5,402 nt of DNA from Chloroflexota bacterium (GTDB taxonomy: Bacteria; Chloroflexota; Anaerolineae; Anaerolineales; Villigracilaceae), in NCBI GenBank assembly GCA_021823555.1, contig JAKANW010000265.1, positions 1-5,402 on the forward strand, given 5' to 3'. Made by a program: the position numbers and the translations under genes. The notes beneath the pieces are model-generated. The model was not told the DNA's origin and did not search any database. It saw only the letters and a list, made by a program, of their open reading frames with translations. Within the stretch, counting starts at the first letter, position 1, and each line of letters opens with the position of its first letter. This document shows positions 1-5,402 of the stretch, one piece after another.

Positions 1-1
1 G

Positions 2-817
2 GGGATCCTGCCGCCCGGTGACATCCGCAATTGCCTGGCCGCGCTCTCCAACGACGAAGCCCTGCTCACACAACTTTTTCAATATCGTTTCAGCGGCGCG
101 CCCGGCCTGGACGGTCATTCCTTTGGGAATCTGTTCATCACCGCGTTGAGCGAAATTTCCGGCAGTTTCGAGGAAGCCGTAGCCGAGTCGGGCCGCGTGC
201 TTTCAGTGCATGGCCGCGTGCTGCCTTCAACGCTTCACGATGTCCGCCTGGTGGCAGACATGCAGTTGCCGCATGTCGCCAACGAGGTGCGTGTGGAAGG
301 GGAGAGCCGCATCCCTGAAATGGCGGGACGAGTCCGTCGCGTGTGGTTGGAGCCAAACAACGCGCCTGCCTTTCCACCTGTCCTGCAAGCCATTCTCTCT
401 GCCGATATGATCACTGTCGGGCCAGGCAGCCTATACACCAGCCTGCTGCCCAACTTGCTTGTGCCCGATTTGCTGGCTGCTCTGCGCGTCAGCCGGGCGC
501 TCAAAGTATTCATCTGCAATATTGCCGTACAAACCGGTGAGACTGATTCCTATACCTGCTTTGATCATGCGCGCGCCCTGGAAGAGCACGTGGGCGAAGC
601 CTTGTTTGATATTTTGGTTTGCAACGACAATTATGATATGCGCCTCGCGCAGAACATTCAATGGGTGCTCGCTGATGAACGCATCCTGGCTGACAGTCGC
701 ACTTACACCGCTGACCTGGTGGATGCCGGCCATCCCTGGCGGCATGACTCGGCCAAGCTCTCACAGGTCCTGATGAATCTGTTCTACGAGCGCACCGGCC
801 CCTTGAGCGACGCGTAA
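2..817 (+). CDS. yvcK: YvcK/CofD-like gluconeogenesis factor, C-terminal part (5' end outside window)
   Basis: The reading frame is open from base 2 to the TAA at 815-817, giving 271 codons; no start is visible, so the gene begins upstream. The first visible residues, GILPPGDIRNCLAALSND, followed by a QYRF segment and a GLDGHSFGNLF segment, match the conserved core of the YvcK family. Further on come GRVLPST and the signature VGPGSLYTSLLPNLLV, the UDP-sugar/phosphate-binding part of the CofD-like fold. The C-terminus ends with HDSAKLSQVLMNLF, also family-typical. Family members run about 310-450 residues, so roughly the last two thirds is present. In Bacillus and mycobacteria the protein is cytoplasmic, binds UDP-sugars, is required on gluconeogenic carbon sources and affects cell-wall synthesis; this is family knowledge. 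A start at the internal ATG at 146 is rejected because conserved family sequence lies upstream of it. No terminator is seen after it, so readthrough into gap is possible. Confidence 0.93.
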   Translation, partial: GILPPGDIRNCLAALSNDEALLTQLFQYRFSGAPGLDGHSFGNLFITALSEISGSFEEAVAESGRVLSVHGRVLPSTLHDVRLVADMQLPHVANEVRVEGESRIPEMAGRVRRVWLEPNNAPAFPPVLQAILSADMITVGPGSLYTSLLPNLLVPDLLAALRVSRALKVFICNIAVQTGETDSYTCFDHARALEEHVGEALFDILVCNDNYDMRLAQNIQWVLADERILADSRTYTADLVDAGHPWRHDSAKLSQVLMNLFYERTGPLSDA

Positions 818-826
818 ATTAGCCGG

Positions 827-835
827 TGCTATAAT
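827..835 (+). promoter_or_regulatory. Candidate upstream promoter of gap (extended -10)
   Basis: A perfect TATAAT at 830-835 is preceded by TGC at 827-829, which makes a textbook extended -10. No good -35 lies at 16-18 bp; TTGAGC at 803-808 is 21 bp away, too far. It lies 10 bp after the yvcK stop codon. An extended -10 can work without a -35, so this may be a weaker, second start for gap transcription. Confidence 0.45.
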
Positions 836-854
836 TCACGAGTTGTAGCTTGTC

Positions 855-883
855 CTGACAATTGGGGCAGGTTGTGATAAAAT
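855..883 (+). promoter_or_regulatory. Candidate main sigma-70 promoter of gap
   Basis: CTGACA at 855-860 (5 of 6 to TTGACA) is separated by exactly 17 bp from TAAAAT at 878-883 (5 of 6 to TATAAT). TGA at 875-877 directly in front of the -10 adds an extended -10 motif. The start point would fall near 890, leaving a leader of about 40 nt before the gap start codon. Spacing and both hexamers fit a housekeeping sigma promoter well. Confidence 0.7.
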
Positions 884-887
884 CTTC

Positions 888-905
888 TTGTGTAAAAAAT
901 CACAA
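888..905 (+). promoter_or_regulatory. Rex-like operator over the gap transcription start
   Basis: The 18-mer TTGTGTAAAAAATCACAA has perfect 5-bp inverted arms TTGTG and CACAA around an A/T-only centre. It agrees at 16 of 18 positions with the Rex consensus as I know it, TTGTGAAWWWWTTCACAA. It begins 4 bp after the -10 hexamer and covers the predicted +1, where a bound repressor would block transcription. Rex is the NADH/NAD+-sensing repressor and gap is a known type of Rex target in several bacterial groups. A further TTGTGAT half-site at 872-878 overlaps the -10 and pairs perfectly with ATCACAA at 899-905. No rex gene is in the window, so the regulator is inferred. Confidence 0.55.
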
Positions 906-930
906 ACAAACTTATACTTGGAGGTATGCA

Positions 931-1989
931 ATGACAGTCAAAGTTGGTATTAATGGGTTTGGTCGGATAGGCCGGCAGGTTCTCAAGGCGATTCGCGACA
1001 TATACCCGAACGAGCTGGAAGTTGTCGCTTTTAACGACATTGGCGACATGAAAACCATGGCGCATTTGCTCAAGTATGACTCAAACTACGGCCGTTTCAA
1101 CGGCACAGTTGAAGTTGCTGAAGATGGCCTGCATATTGACGGCAAGAAGATCAAGGCCTTCAAAGAGACCGATCCGGCTGCCATCCCGTGGGGCGACCTG
1201 GGCGTGGAGATCGTCATCGAGTCCACCGGCCTGTTCACCATCAAGGAAGATGGCGTCAACAAAAAAGGCAAGACCGTCAAGGGCGCAGTCAATCACATCA
1301 CTCACGGCGGCGCAAAGAAGGTCATCATCTCCGCTCCCGCCGAAGGCGAGGACCTGACCGTTGTGCTGGGCGTCAACGAAGATAAATATGACCCGAAGGT
1401 GCATCATGTGCTCTCGAATGCTTCCTGCACCACCAATGGACTGGCTCCGGCCGTGAAGGTTGCTCACGACAATTTCAAGATCGTGCGCGGTTTTATGACC
1501 ACCGTCCACTCGTACACCAACGACCAGAAGATCCTCGACCTGCCGCACTCGGACCTGCGCCGCGCCCGCGCCGCTGCCATGAACATCATCCCGACCTCGA
1601 CCGGGGCGGCCAAGGCTTTGAAGCTGGTCATTCCCGATATGGCCGGCAGGCTGGATGGTTATGCACTGCGCGTCCCCACCTCAACGGTCTCGATCATTGA
1701 CCTGACGGCTGAATTTGAAGTCGAGACCACGACCGAGGAATTGCGCCAAGCTTACCGCGAGGCTGCCAAGACCCCGCGTTTGAAGGGCATTCTCCAGGCA
1801 GTGGACGAACCGTTGGTCTCGATTGATTACAAAGGCGACTCACACTCCTCGTCGGTGGACTTGCCCTTTACCCAGATGCTCGGCAAGGAAAAGAGCACCT
1901 TTGCCAAGATCGTTGCCTGGTATGACAACGAATGGGGTTATTCCTGCCGCACAGCCGACCTGGCCGCGTTAATAGCAAAGAGCCTGTAG
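931..1989 (+). CDS. gap: Glyceraldehyde-3-phosphate dehydrogenase, NAD-dependent (type I)
   Basis: This 352-residue cytoplasmic enzyme oxidises and phosphorylates glyceraldehyde 3-phosphate to 1,3-bisphosphoglycerate, reducing NAD+. The start at 931 is set by GGAGG at 920-924, 6 nt upstream; the frame is open back to 862, but that extension has no ribosome site and would put 23 non-family residues before [15 protein letters not shown]. The Rossmann motif [10 protein letters not shown] is at residues 6-15 and NDIGD at 35-39. The catalytic cysteine is Cys166 in SNASCTTN and the partner is His193 in [24 protein letters not shown] carries the Leu-Pro pair that goes with NAD rather than NADP preference, and WYDNEWGYS is near the C-terminus. 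Cys166 lies later than the usual position near 150, mostly because of about 12 extra residues around 106-121. It is followed after 76 nt by pgk, with which it is probably cotranscribed. Confidence 0.98.
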   Translation: MTVKVGINGFGRIGRQVLKAIRDIYPNELEVVAFNDIGDMKTMAHLLKYDSNYGRFNGTVEVAEDGLHIDGKKIKAFKETDPAAIPWGDLGVEIVIESTGLFTIKEDGVNKKGKTVKGAVNHITHGGAKKVIISAPAEGEDLTVVLGVNEDKYDPKVHHVLSNASCTTNGLAPAVKVAHDNFKIVRGFMTTVHSYTNDQKILDLPHSDLRRARAAAMNIIPTSTGAAKALKLVIPDMAGRLDGYALRVPTSTVSIIDLTAEFEVETTTEELRQAYREAAKTPRLKGILQAVDEPLVSIDYKGDSHSSSVDLPFTQMLGKEKSTFAKIVAWYDNEWGYSCRTADLAALIAKSL

Positions 1990-1991
1990 CT

Positions 1992-2058
1992 GGTAAGTTG
2001 GTAAATTGGTAGATCGGTCTCCCCAATCTACCGATTTTACTAAATCCCAATTTACCGA
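1992..2058 (+). repeat. Modular palindromic element in the gap-pgk spacer
   Basis: Three tandem degenerate octamers, GGTAAGTT (1992-1999), GGTAAATT (2000-2007) and GGTAGATC (2008-2015), are followed by inverted copies ATCTACC (2026-2032) and AATTTACC (2049-2056). Two overlapping stems result. The inner one pairs 2003-2014 with 2026-2037 (12 positions, one G-U). The outer one pairs 1998-2009 with 2047-2058 (one G-U) and reaches the GAGG of the pgk ribosome site at 2057-2060. The stems share 2003-2009 and cannot both form completely. The inner hairpin is followed only by a broken T stretch, so a strong terminator is unlikely. It could be an RNA control element, a processing site or a dispersed repeat. 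Confidence 0.7.
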
Positions 2059-2065
2059 GGAAGTC

Positions 2066-3238
2066 ATGAACAAGAAAACTGTAAAAGACATTGACCTCAA
2101 AGGCAAGCGTGTTCTCATGCGCGTGGACTTCAATGTGCCGATGGTGGATGGCAAAGTAACCGACGACAAGCGCATCAGGGCTTCCCTGCCTACGATCAAG
2201 TATGTGCTCGACCAGGGCGCATCCGTGATCCTGATGAGTCACCTCGGGCGTCCGAAGGGCGGCCCCGATCCTGAGTTCAGTCTCAAGGCCGCCTCGGAGG
2301 TGCTGTCAGGTTTGCTAGGCAAGCCTGTCCAGATGGCGCCCGATTGTGTCGGGCCGGAAGTCGAGAAGATGGCCAAAGCCTTGAAGCCCGGCGATGTGCT
2401 CATGCTGGAGAACACCCGCTTCCACGCTGGTGAGGAGAAGAATGACCTCGACCTGGCGAAGCAGATGGCCGCGCTGGGAGAAGTCTACGTAAACGATGCC
2501 TTTGGGTCGGCGCACCGCGCCCACTCTTCCACCGAGGGTGTGGCGCGCTTCCTGCCGGCCGTCTCCGGTTTTCTGATGGAACAGGAACTGGAATACCTCG
2601 GCCGCGCCGTTTCCAACCCGGAGCATCCGTACATTGCCATCCTGGGCGGGGCCAAGATCAGTGACAAGATCCTGGTGGTGGAAACCTTGCTCGCCAAGTG
2701 CGACCAGCTCATCGTCGGCGGCGGCATGGCCAATACCTTCCTGGCGGCCAAGGGCTACAACATGCGGGATAGCCTGGTCGAAACGGCCTCCGTGGATATG
2801 GCCAGGTCCATTATGGCGAAAGCCGGCGACAAGCTCATCCTGCCGGTGGACGCGGTCATCGCCGATAAGTTCGAGGCGGAGGCGGACAGCCATGTAGTGG
2901 ATGTGGACAAAATTCCCGCAGGCTGGCGGGTGATGGATGTTGGCCCGCGCACGCTCGAGCTGTATAAACGCGCGTTAAACGGAGCCAAATTAATCGTCTG
3001 GAATGGCCCGCTGGGTGTCTTCGAGATGCCCAGGTTCGCCGAAGGCACCTTTGTCCTGGCCAGGCTGCTGGCCGAGTCCGGCGCGACGACCGTCATTGGC
3101 GGCGGCGACAGCGCCAGCGCGGTCAAGGAGGCGGGCGTTGCCAAACAAATGACGCACGTCTCAACCGGCGGCGGCGCGTCGCTCGAATTCCTGGAAGGAA
3201 AAGAGCTGCCCGGAGTGGCGGCATTGAACGATAAATAG
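2066..3238 (+). CDS. pgk: Phosphoglycerate kinase
   Basis: This 390-residue cytoplasmic enzyme transfers phosphate between 1,3-bisphosphoglycerate and ADP, the step after GAPDH. The start at 2066 follows GAGG at 2057-2060; the frame is open back to 2006, but that stretch is the palindromic spacer and does not resemble PGK. The N-terminal domain shows RVDFNVP (residues 19-25), SHLGRPKG (58-65), [10 protein letters not shown] and GSAHRAHSS, which together form the basic patch and the 3-phosphoglycerate site. The C-terminal nucleotide domain shows [30 protein letters not shown] (312-320), GGGDSASA (345-352) and [14 protein letters not shown] from 366. Length and all catalytic motifs are normal for a bacterial PGK. 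It is followed by hairpins and a terminator, so it probably ends the gap-pgk transcript. Confidence 0.98.
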   Translation: MNKKTVKDIDLKGKRVLMRVDFNVPMVDGKVTDDKRIRASLPTIKYVLDQGASVILMSHLGRPKGGPDPEFSLKAASEVLSGLLGKPVQMAPDCVGPEVEKMAKALKPGDVLMLENTRFHAGEEKNDLDLAKQMAALGEVYVNDAFGSAHRAHSSTEGVARFLPAVSGFLMEQELEYLGRAVSNPEHPYIAILGGAKISDKILVVETLLAKCDQLIVGGGMANTFLAAKGYNMRDSLVETASVDMARSIMAKAGDKLILPVDAVIADKFEAEADSHVVDVDKIPAGWRVMDVGPRTLELYKRALNGAKLIVWNGPLGVFEMPRFAEGTFVLARLLAESGATTVIGGGDSASAVKEAGVAKQMTHVSTGGGASLEFLEGKELPGVAALNDK

Positions 3239-3244
3239 TAGTCG

Positions 3245-3267
3245 AAAGGATGGATTTGCCATCCTTT
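3245..3267 (+). other. 9-bp hairpin just after pgk
   Basis: AAAGGATGG (3245-3253) pairs perfectly with CCATCCTTT (3259-3267) around a 5-nt loop. There is no T tract behind it, so it is not a good intrinsic terminator alone. It starts 6 bp after the pgk stop and may protect the 3' end of the transcript or assist the terminator that follows. Confidence 0.6.
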
Positions 3268-3287
3268 GACACTTTCCTAATTGTTTG

Positions 3288-3313
3288 GCCTGGATTGCCA
3301 AATCCAGGCTTTT
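3288..3313 (+). terminator. Intrinsic terminator of the gap-pgk transcript
   Basis: GCCTGGATT (3288-3296) pairs perfectly with AATCCAGGC (3301-3309) around the loop GCCA. TTTT at 3310-3313 follows directly. A 9-bp stem with a GC-rich base, a tetraloop and a short T run fit Rho-independent termination, although the T run is modest and some readthrough toward the kinase and tpi is possible. Confidence 0.7.
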
Positions 3314-3328
3314 GCTATTCCAGGTAAA

Positions 3329-3389
3329 GACTTCGGAAATCTGCCTTGATTTGCTTAAACAGGGAATCTTCTTAAAGATTTCCGAAGTC
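3329..3389 (+). repeat. Perfect 14-bp inverted repeat upstream of the kinase gene
   Basis: GACTTCGGAAATCT (3329-3342) is exactly complementary to AGATTTCCGAAGTC (3376-3389), with a 33-nt loop. A competing hairpin uses GGAATCTT (3363-3370) and AAGATTTCC (3375-3383, one bulged T) around CTTA. GGAAATCT (3335-3342) and GGGAATCT (3362-3369) are near-direct repeats 27 nt apart, as if a short-loop palindrome had taken up about 27 bp. No T run follows. It may be a dispersed palindromic repeat, an operator or a structured leader. Confidence 0.65.
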
Positions 3390-3414
3390 ATGGGTTGCGA
3401 ACAGATTTGTCAAG

Positions 3415-3420
3415 TAAAAT
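3415..3420 (+). promoter_or_regulatory. Weak candidate -10 for the kinase-tpi transcript
   Basis: TAAAAT lies 31 bp before the kinase ATG and is identical to the -10 proposed for gap. No convincing -35 is found at 16-18 bp; TTGCGA at 3395-3400 gives a spacer of only 14 bp. A promoter is expected somewhere here because a terminator lies upstream, but the exact site is uncertain. Confidence 0.25.
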
Positions 3421-3442
3421 AGGGACGATTTGGATTTGCATA

Positions 3443-3446
3443 GAGG
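3443..3446 (+). promoter_or_regulatory. Ribosome binding site fixing the kinase start
   Basis: GAGG stands 5 nt before the ATG at 3452. It decides against the in-frame TTG at 3395, which has no comparable site and would begin the protein inside the proposed leader. Confidence 0.7.
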
Positions 3447-3451
3447 TTGTC

Positions 3452-5224
3452 ATGTCATTCAACATTGGTGAGAACGTCGGGCCGTACCGGATCACCGAAC
3501 AACTTGGCCAGGGCGGGATGGCTACCGTCTACAAGGCGTACCATGCTGCACTGGATCGCTATGTGGCGCTCAAGGTTTTGCATCCTGCTTTCAACGAGGA
3601 TAAGACCTTTGAGTTGCGCTTCCAGCGTGAGGCGCGCGTGGTGGCCAAACTGGAACATCCCAACATTGTGCCGATCTACGATTACGCCGAACACGAGCAT
3701 CGTCCGTACCTGGTGATGAAGTTCATCGAGGGGGAGACGCTCAAAGCCCGTCTCGCGCGCGGACCGTTGACGGCTGGTGAGATCCAAAAGGTGGTTGACT
3801 CGGTTGGGGCGGCGCTCTCCTATGCACACAGGCAGGGCATCCTGCACCGTGATATCAAGCCATCCAACGTATTGATCGCCGCCGATGGCGTCATCTATCT
3901 GGCTGATTTTGGCCTGGCGCGCATTGCCGAGGCGGGCGAGTCGACTCTTTCCTCTGACGCAATCATGGGCACCCCACAATATATCTCGCCCGAACAGGCC
4001 ATGGGCAAGAAGGAACTCAATGAGGGTACCGACATCTATTCCTTCGGCGTGATGCTGTACGAGCTGGTGGTGGGACAGGTGCCGTTCAGCGCAGATACGC
4101 CTTTCTCCATCATCCATGACCACATTTATACGCCGCTGCCCCTGCCGCGGCAGGTCAACCCCAGGGTGCCGGAGGCCGTCGAACGTGTGCTGTTGAAAGC
4201 CCTCTCTAAGGAACGCGCCGACCGTTATGCCAGCGTGGACGAAATGGTTCGGGCCTTCAAGATGTCCTGGGACACGGCGGGCGTGCCGATGCAAGGTGCC
4301 GCGTTGACCATACCCAGACTGGACGCGGCGCAGGTCGCAAAAATAGAATCGGCGCCGGCAGTGGATTATGACAGTCCAACGGTAGCCCCGGTAGCGGTCC
4401 AGAAAAAGAAGCGCTCGCCGTGGACCCTCGCAGCGATCATGGTCATCCTGTTCGTGTGTCTGCTATTTGGTTTTTTTGCTCTTCGCAATCTGCGCAGCAA
4501 TCGCCCCGGTGCGCTGCCATTCGGCGCCCAGCCGTCAGCCCAGCCTTCTCCCCGGCCGACCCTCGCGCCTCCCGTTGTTTCCGGTGGGAACACTCAAGCT
4601 GCTGTATCCCCTGAGGTGACCGCCGCCTTGTTGGCGGTCCAGCAAAACCCGGATGATCCCAAAGCGCACCTGGCTCTGGGGCTGGCTTACTGGGACGCGA
4701 AGCAATTCCACCAGGCGGCTGAGACGCTGGATAAAGCGGCCAACCTGGCCGGTTCCAACCAAGACTTTCTGTTGACGGCTGCCTCGGAACTGGCCGCGCA
4801 AGGGTGCTGGCCCGGATCGGCGGCCATGTATCTGCGGGCCGCTGATCTCTTTCAGCCGGGGACCGTGCCGCAGGATGTAAGAGACCGTTTGCATGAGGCT
4901 GTTTATAAAGCGGCCGGAATTCCTGAAGCGCTAACTTTCCTGACCTTCGACCGGGTCACAGGGTTTGACCAGCCGCTTGGGTGGGTGGCGCGCGGTCGGT
5001 TCGCTCTTTATTTCGGCAGCATCGCGGAGGCCCGCAAGGCGCTGGCGCAGGCTCAGCGTATCAAGCCGGATTTTCCCGAAGCCGTCCTGCTGGAGGCCGA
5101 AATTGACATCAAGGATGGAAAGGTCGCTGAGGCCCGCCAATTGCTGCTTTCCATTTCCTCCAACCCTGCCAAACCTGAATGGATGCATGCCGAGGCAGAG
5201 AAACTCTTGACTACACTTCAGTAG
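3452..5224 (+). CDS. Membrane Ser/Thr protein kinase (PknB/PrkC-like) with C-terminal TPR-like region
   Basis: The 590-residue protein has an N-terminal Hanks-type kinase domain (about 12-275). Visible are the glycine loop LGQGGMATVY (18-27), Lys41, the helix-C glutamate Glu60, HRDIKPSN with catalytic Asp134, DFG at 152-154 and GTPQYISPEQ (173-182), so the kinase should be active. The activation segment contains several Ser/Thr (STLSSD and the GTP Thr174) for autophosphorylation. A juxtamembrane stretch with VQKKKRS leads to one membrane helix at about 324-344, then a Pro-rich linker (about 351-380) and a helical region with TPR-like units near 403-436, 510-543 and 544-577. By analogy with PknB the kinase is cytoplasmic and the TPR part outside; PASTA repeats are absent. 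It sits between pgk and tpiA and is probably cotranscribed with tpiA, 15 nt away. The substrate is unknown; YvcK and the glycolytic enzymes are candidates by context. Confidence 0.93.
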   Translation: MSFNIGENVGPYRITEQLGQGGMATVYKAYHAALDRYVALKVLHPAFNEDKTFELRFQREARVVAKLEHPNIVPIYDYAEHEHRPYLVMKFIEGETLKARLARGPLTAGEIQKVVDSVGAALSYAHRQGILHRDIKPSNVLIAADGVIYLADFGLARIAEAGESTLSSDAIMGTPQYISPEQAMGKKELNEGTDIYSFGVMLYELVVGQVPFSADTPFSIIHDHIYTPLPLPRQVNPRVPEAVERVLLKALSKERADRYASVDEMVRAFKMSWDTAGVPMQGAALTIPRLDAAQVAKIESAPAVDYDSPTVAPVAVQKKKRSPWTLAAIMVILFVCLLFGFFALRNLRSNRPGALPFGAQPSAQPSPRPTLAPPVVSGGNTQAAVSPEVTAALLAVQQNPDDPKAHLALGLAYWDAKQFHQAAETLDKAANLAGSNQDFLLTAASELAAQGCWPGSAAMYLRAADLFQPGTVPQDVRDRLHEAVYKAAGIPEALTFLTFDRVTGFDQPLGWVARGRFALYFGSIAEARKALAQAQRIKPDFPEAVLLEAEIDIKDGKVAEARQLLLSISSNPAKPEWMHAEAEKLLTTLQ

Positions 5225-5239
5225 GAAAAGCCAAACGCT

Positions 5240-5402
5240 ATGAGAACTCCTTTTGTTGCCGGAAATTGGAAAATGAACAAGACCGTCGCGGAAGCCCGCG
5301 AACTGGTCTTCAAAATGAACGCGGGGCTGCGTGAGATTGGCAGGGTGGAGAAAGTACTCTGTCCGCCCTTCCCCGCCTTGTTGTCTGTCCTGGCCCTGCT
5401 CG
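5240..5402 (+). CDS. tpiA: Triosephosphate isomerase, N-terminal part (3' end outside window)
   Basis: The first 54 codons are visible and the frame runs off the window. RTPFVAGNWKMNKT is the family's N-terminal signature, with Asn9 and the catalytic Lys11 of the active site; VLCPPFPALLSV is the second conserved strand region. The enzyme interconverts dihydroxyacetone phosphate and glyceraldehyde 3-phosphate, supplying the substrate of the gap product. The full protein should be about 250 residues. The ATG at 5240 is 15 nt after the kinase stop; the only purine-rich ribosome site is AGGAAAAG at 5223-5230, which overlaps that stop codon and is somewhat distant. This suggests cotranscription and perhaps translational coupling with the kinase. 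Confidence 0.96.
   Translation, partial: MRTPFVAGNWKMNKTVAEARELVFKMNAGLREIGRVEKVLCPPFPALLSVLALL

Noticed and set aside
862..930. N-terminal extension of GAPDH by 23 residues to an upstream start in frame
   Set aside because: It has no ribosome site, overlaps the promoter, and the extension is unlike any GAPDH N-terminus; GGAGG at 920-924 points to 931.
926..934. Three-codon ORF ATGCAATGA overlapping the gap start codon
   Set aside because: It is too short to be meaningful and too close to the Shine-Dalgarno (1 nt) to initiate; chance overlap is more likely than a translational coupling device.
1081..1548. 155-codon minus-strand reading frame inside gap
   Set aside because: It is the antisense shadow of a strongly conserved gene with high-GC codon bias; the product resembles no family and no start signals are seen.
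2003..2040. Inner hairpin of the gap-pgk spacer as an intrinsic terminator
   Set aside because: The stem base is AT-rich and the following T run is short and interrupted, and pgk behind it has no promoter I can see; readthrough is more plausible.
2006..2065. Upstream ATG giving PGK 20 more residues
   Set aside because: The stretch lies in the palindromic spacer, has no ribosome site and is not PGK-like; the ATG at 2066 has GAGG at a good distance and gives a normal length.
2315..2893. 192-codon minus-strand reading frame opposite pgk
   Set aside because: Same reasoning: it covers conserved PGK motifs on the other strand and shows no independent coding evidence.
3395..3451. TTG start for the kinase with 19 more residues
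   Set aside because: No ribosome site and no family similarity; the kinase region begins sensibly after the ATG at 3452.
3455..4294. 279-codon minus-strand reading frame opposite the kinase domain
   Set aside because: It is complementary to conserved kinase motifs, and its protein is His/Arg-rich as expected from antisense of biased codons; not a gene.

Overview
The window reads as a central-carbon housekeeping locus from a moderately GC-rich bacterium, most probably a member of the Chloroflexota (Anaerolineae-like). That placement is an inference from three things: the flavour of the GAPDH, PGK and kinase proteins, the AGGAGG-type ribosome binding sites, and short palindromic elements between genes. 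It cannot be proved without a database search. All genes lie on the + strand.

Layout: (1) 2-817 is the C-terminal part of a YvcK/CofD-like gluconeogenesis factor whose start lies outside the window. (2) 818-930 is a compact regulatory region with two candidate sigma-70 promoters and an 18-bp Rex-like operator over the expected transcription start. (3) 931-1989 is NAD-type glyceraldehyde-3-phosphate dehydrogenase. (4) 1990-2065 is a spacer almost entirely filled by a modular palindromic element. (5) 2066-3238 is phosphoglycerate kinase. (6) 3239-3451 is a gap with a hairpin, a good intrinsic terminator and a perfect 14-bp inverted repeat. (7) 3452-5224 is a transmembrane Ser/Thr protein kinase with a C-terminal TPR-like region. 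(8) 5240-5402 is the start of triosephosphate isomerase, cut by the window end and only 15 nt behind the kinase.

Together gap, pgk and tpi encode three consecutive steps of lower glycolysis/gluconeogenesis. YvcK-family proteins are needed for growth on gluconeogenic carbon sources and for cell-envelope homeostasis in Firmicutes and Actinobacteria. The order yvcK-gap-pgk-tpi resembles the actinobacterial rapZ-yvcK-whiA-gap-pgk-tpi cluster, but whiA is absent between yvcK and gap and a membrane kinase sits between pgk and tpi. YvcK homologues are known substrates of PrkC/PknB kinases, so the combination suggests, as a hypothesis, a local kinase-to-carbon-metabolism circuit. The Rex-like site suggests that NADH/NAD+ ratio also controls gap. 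No mobile element, CRISPR array, tRNA or rRNA was seen.
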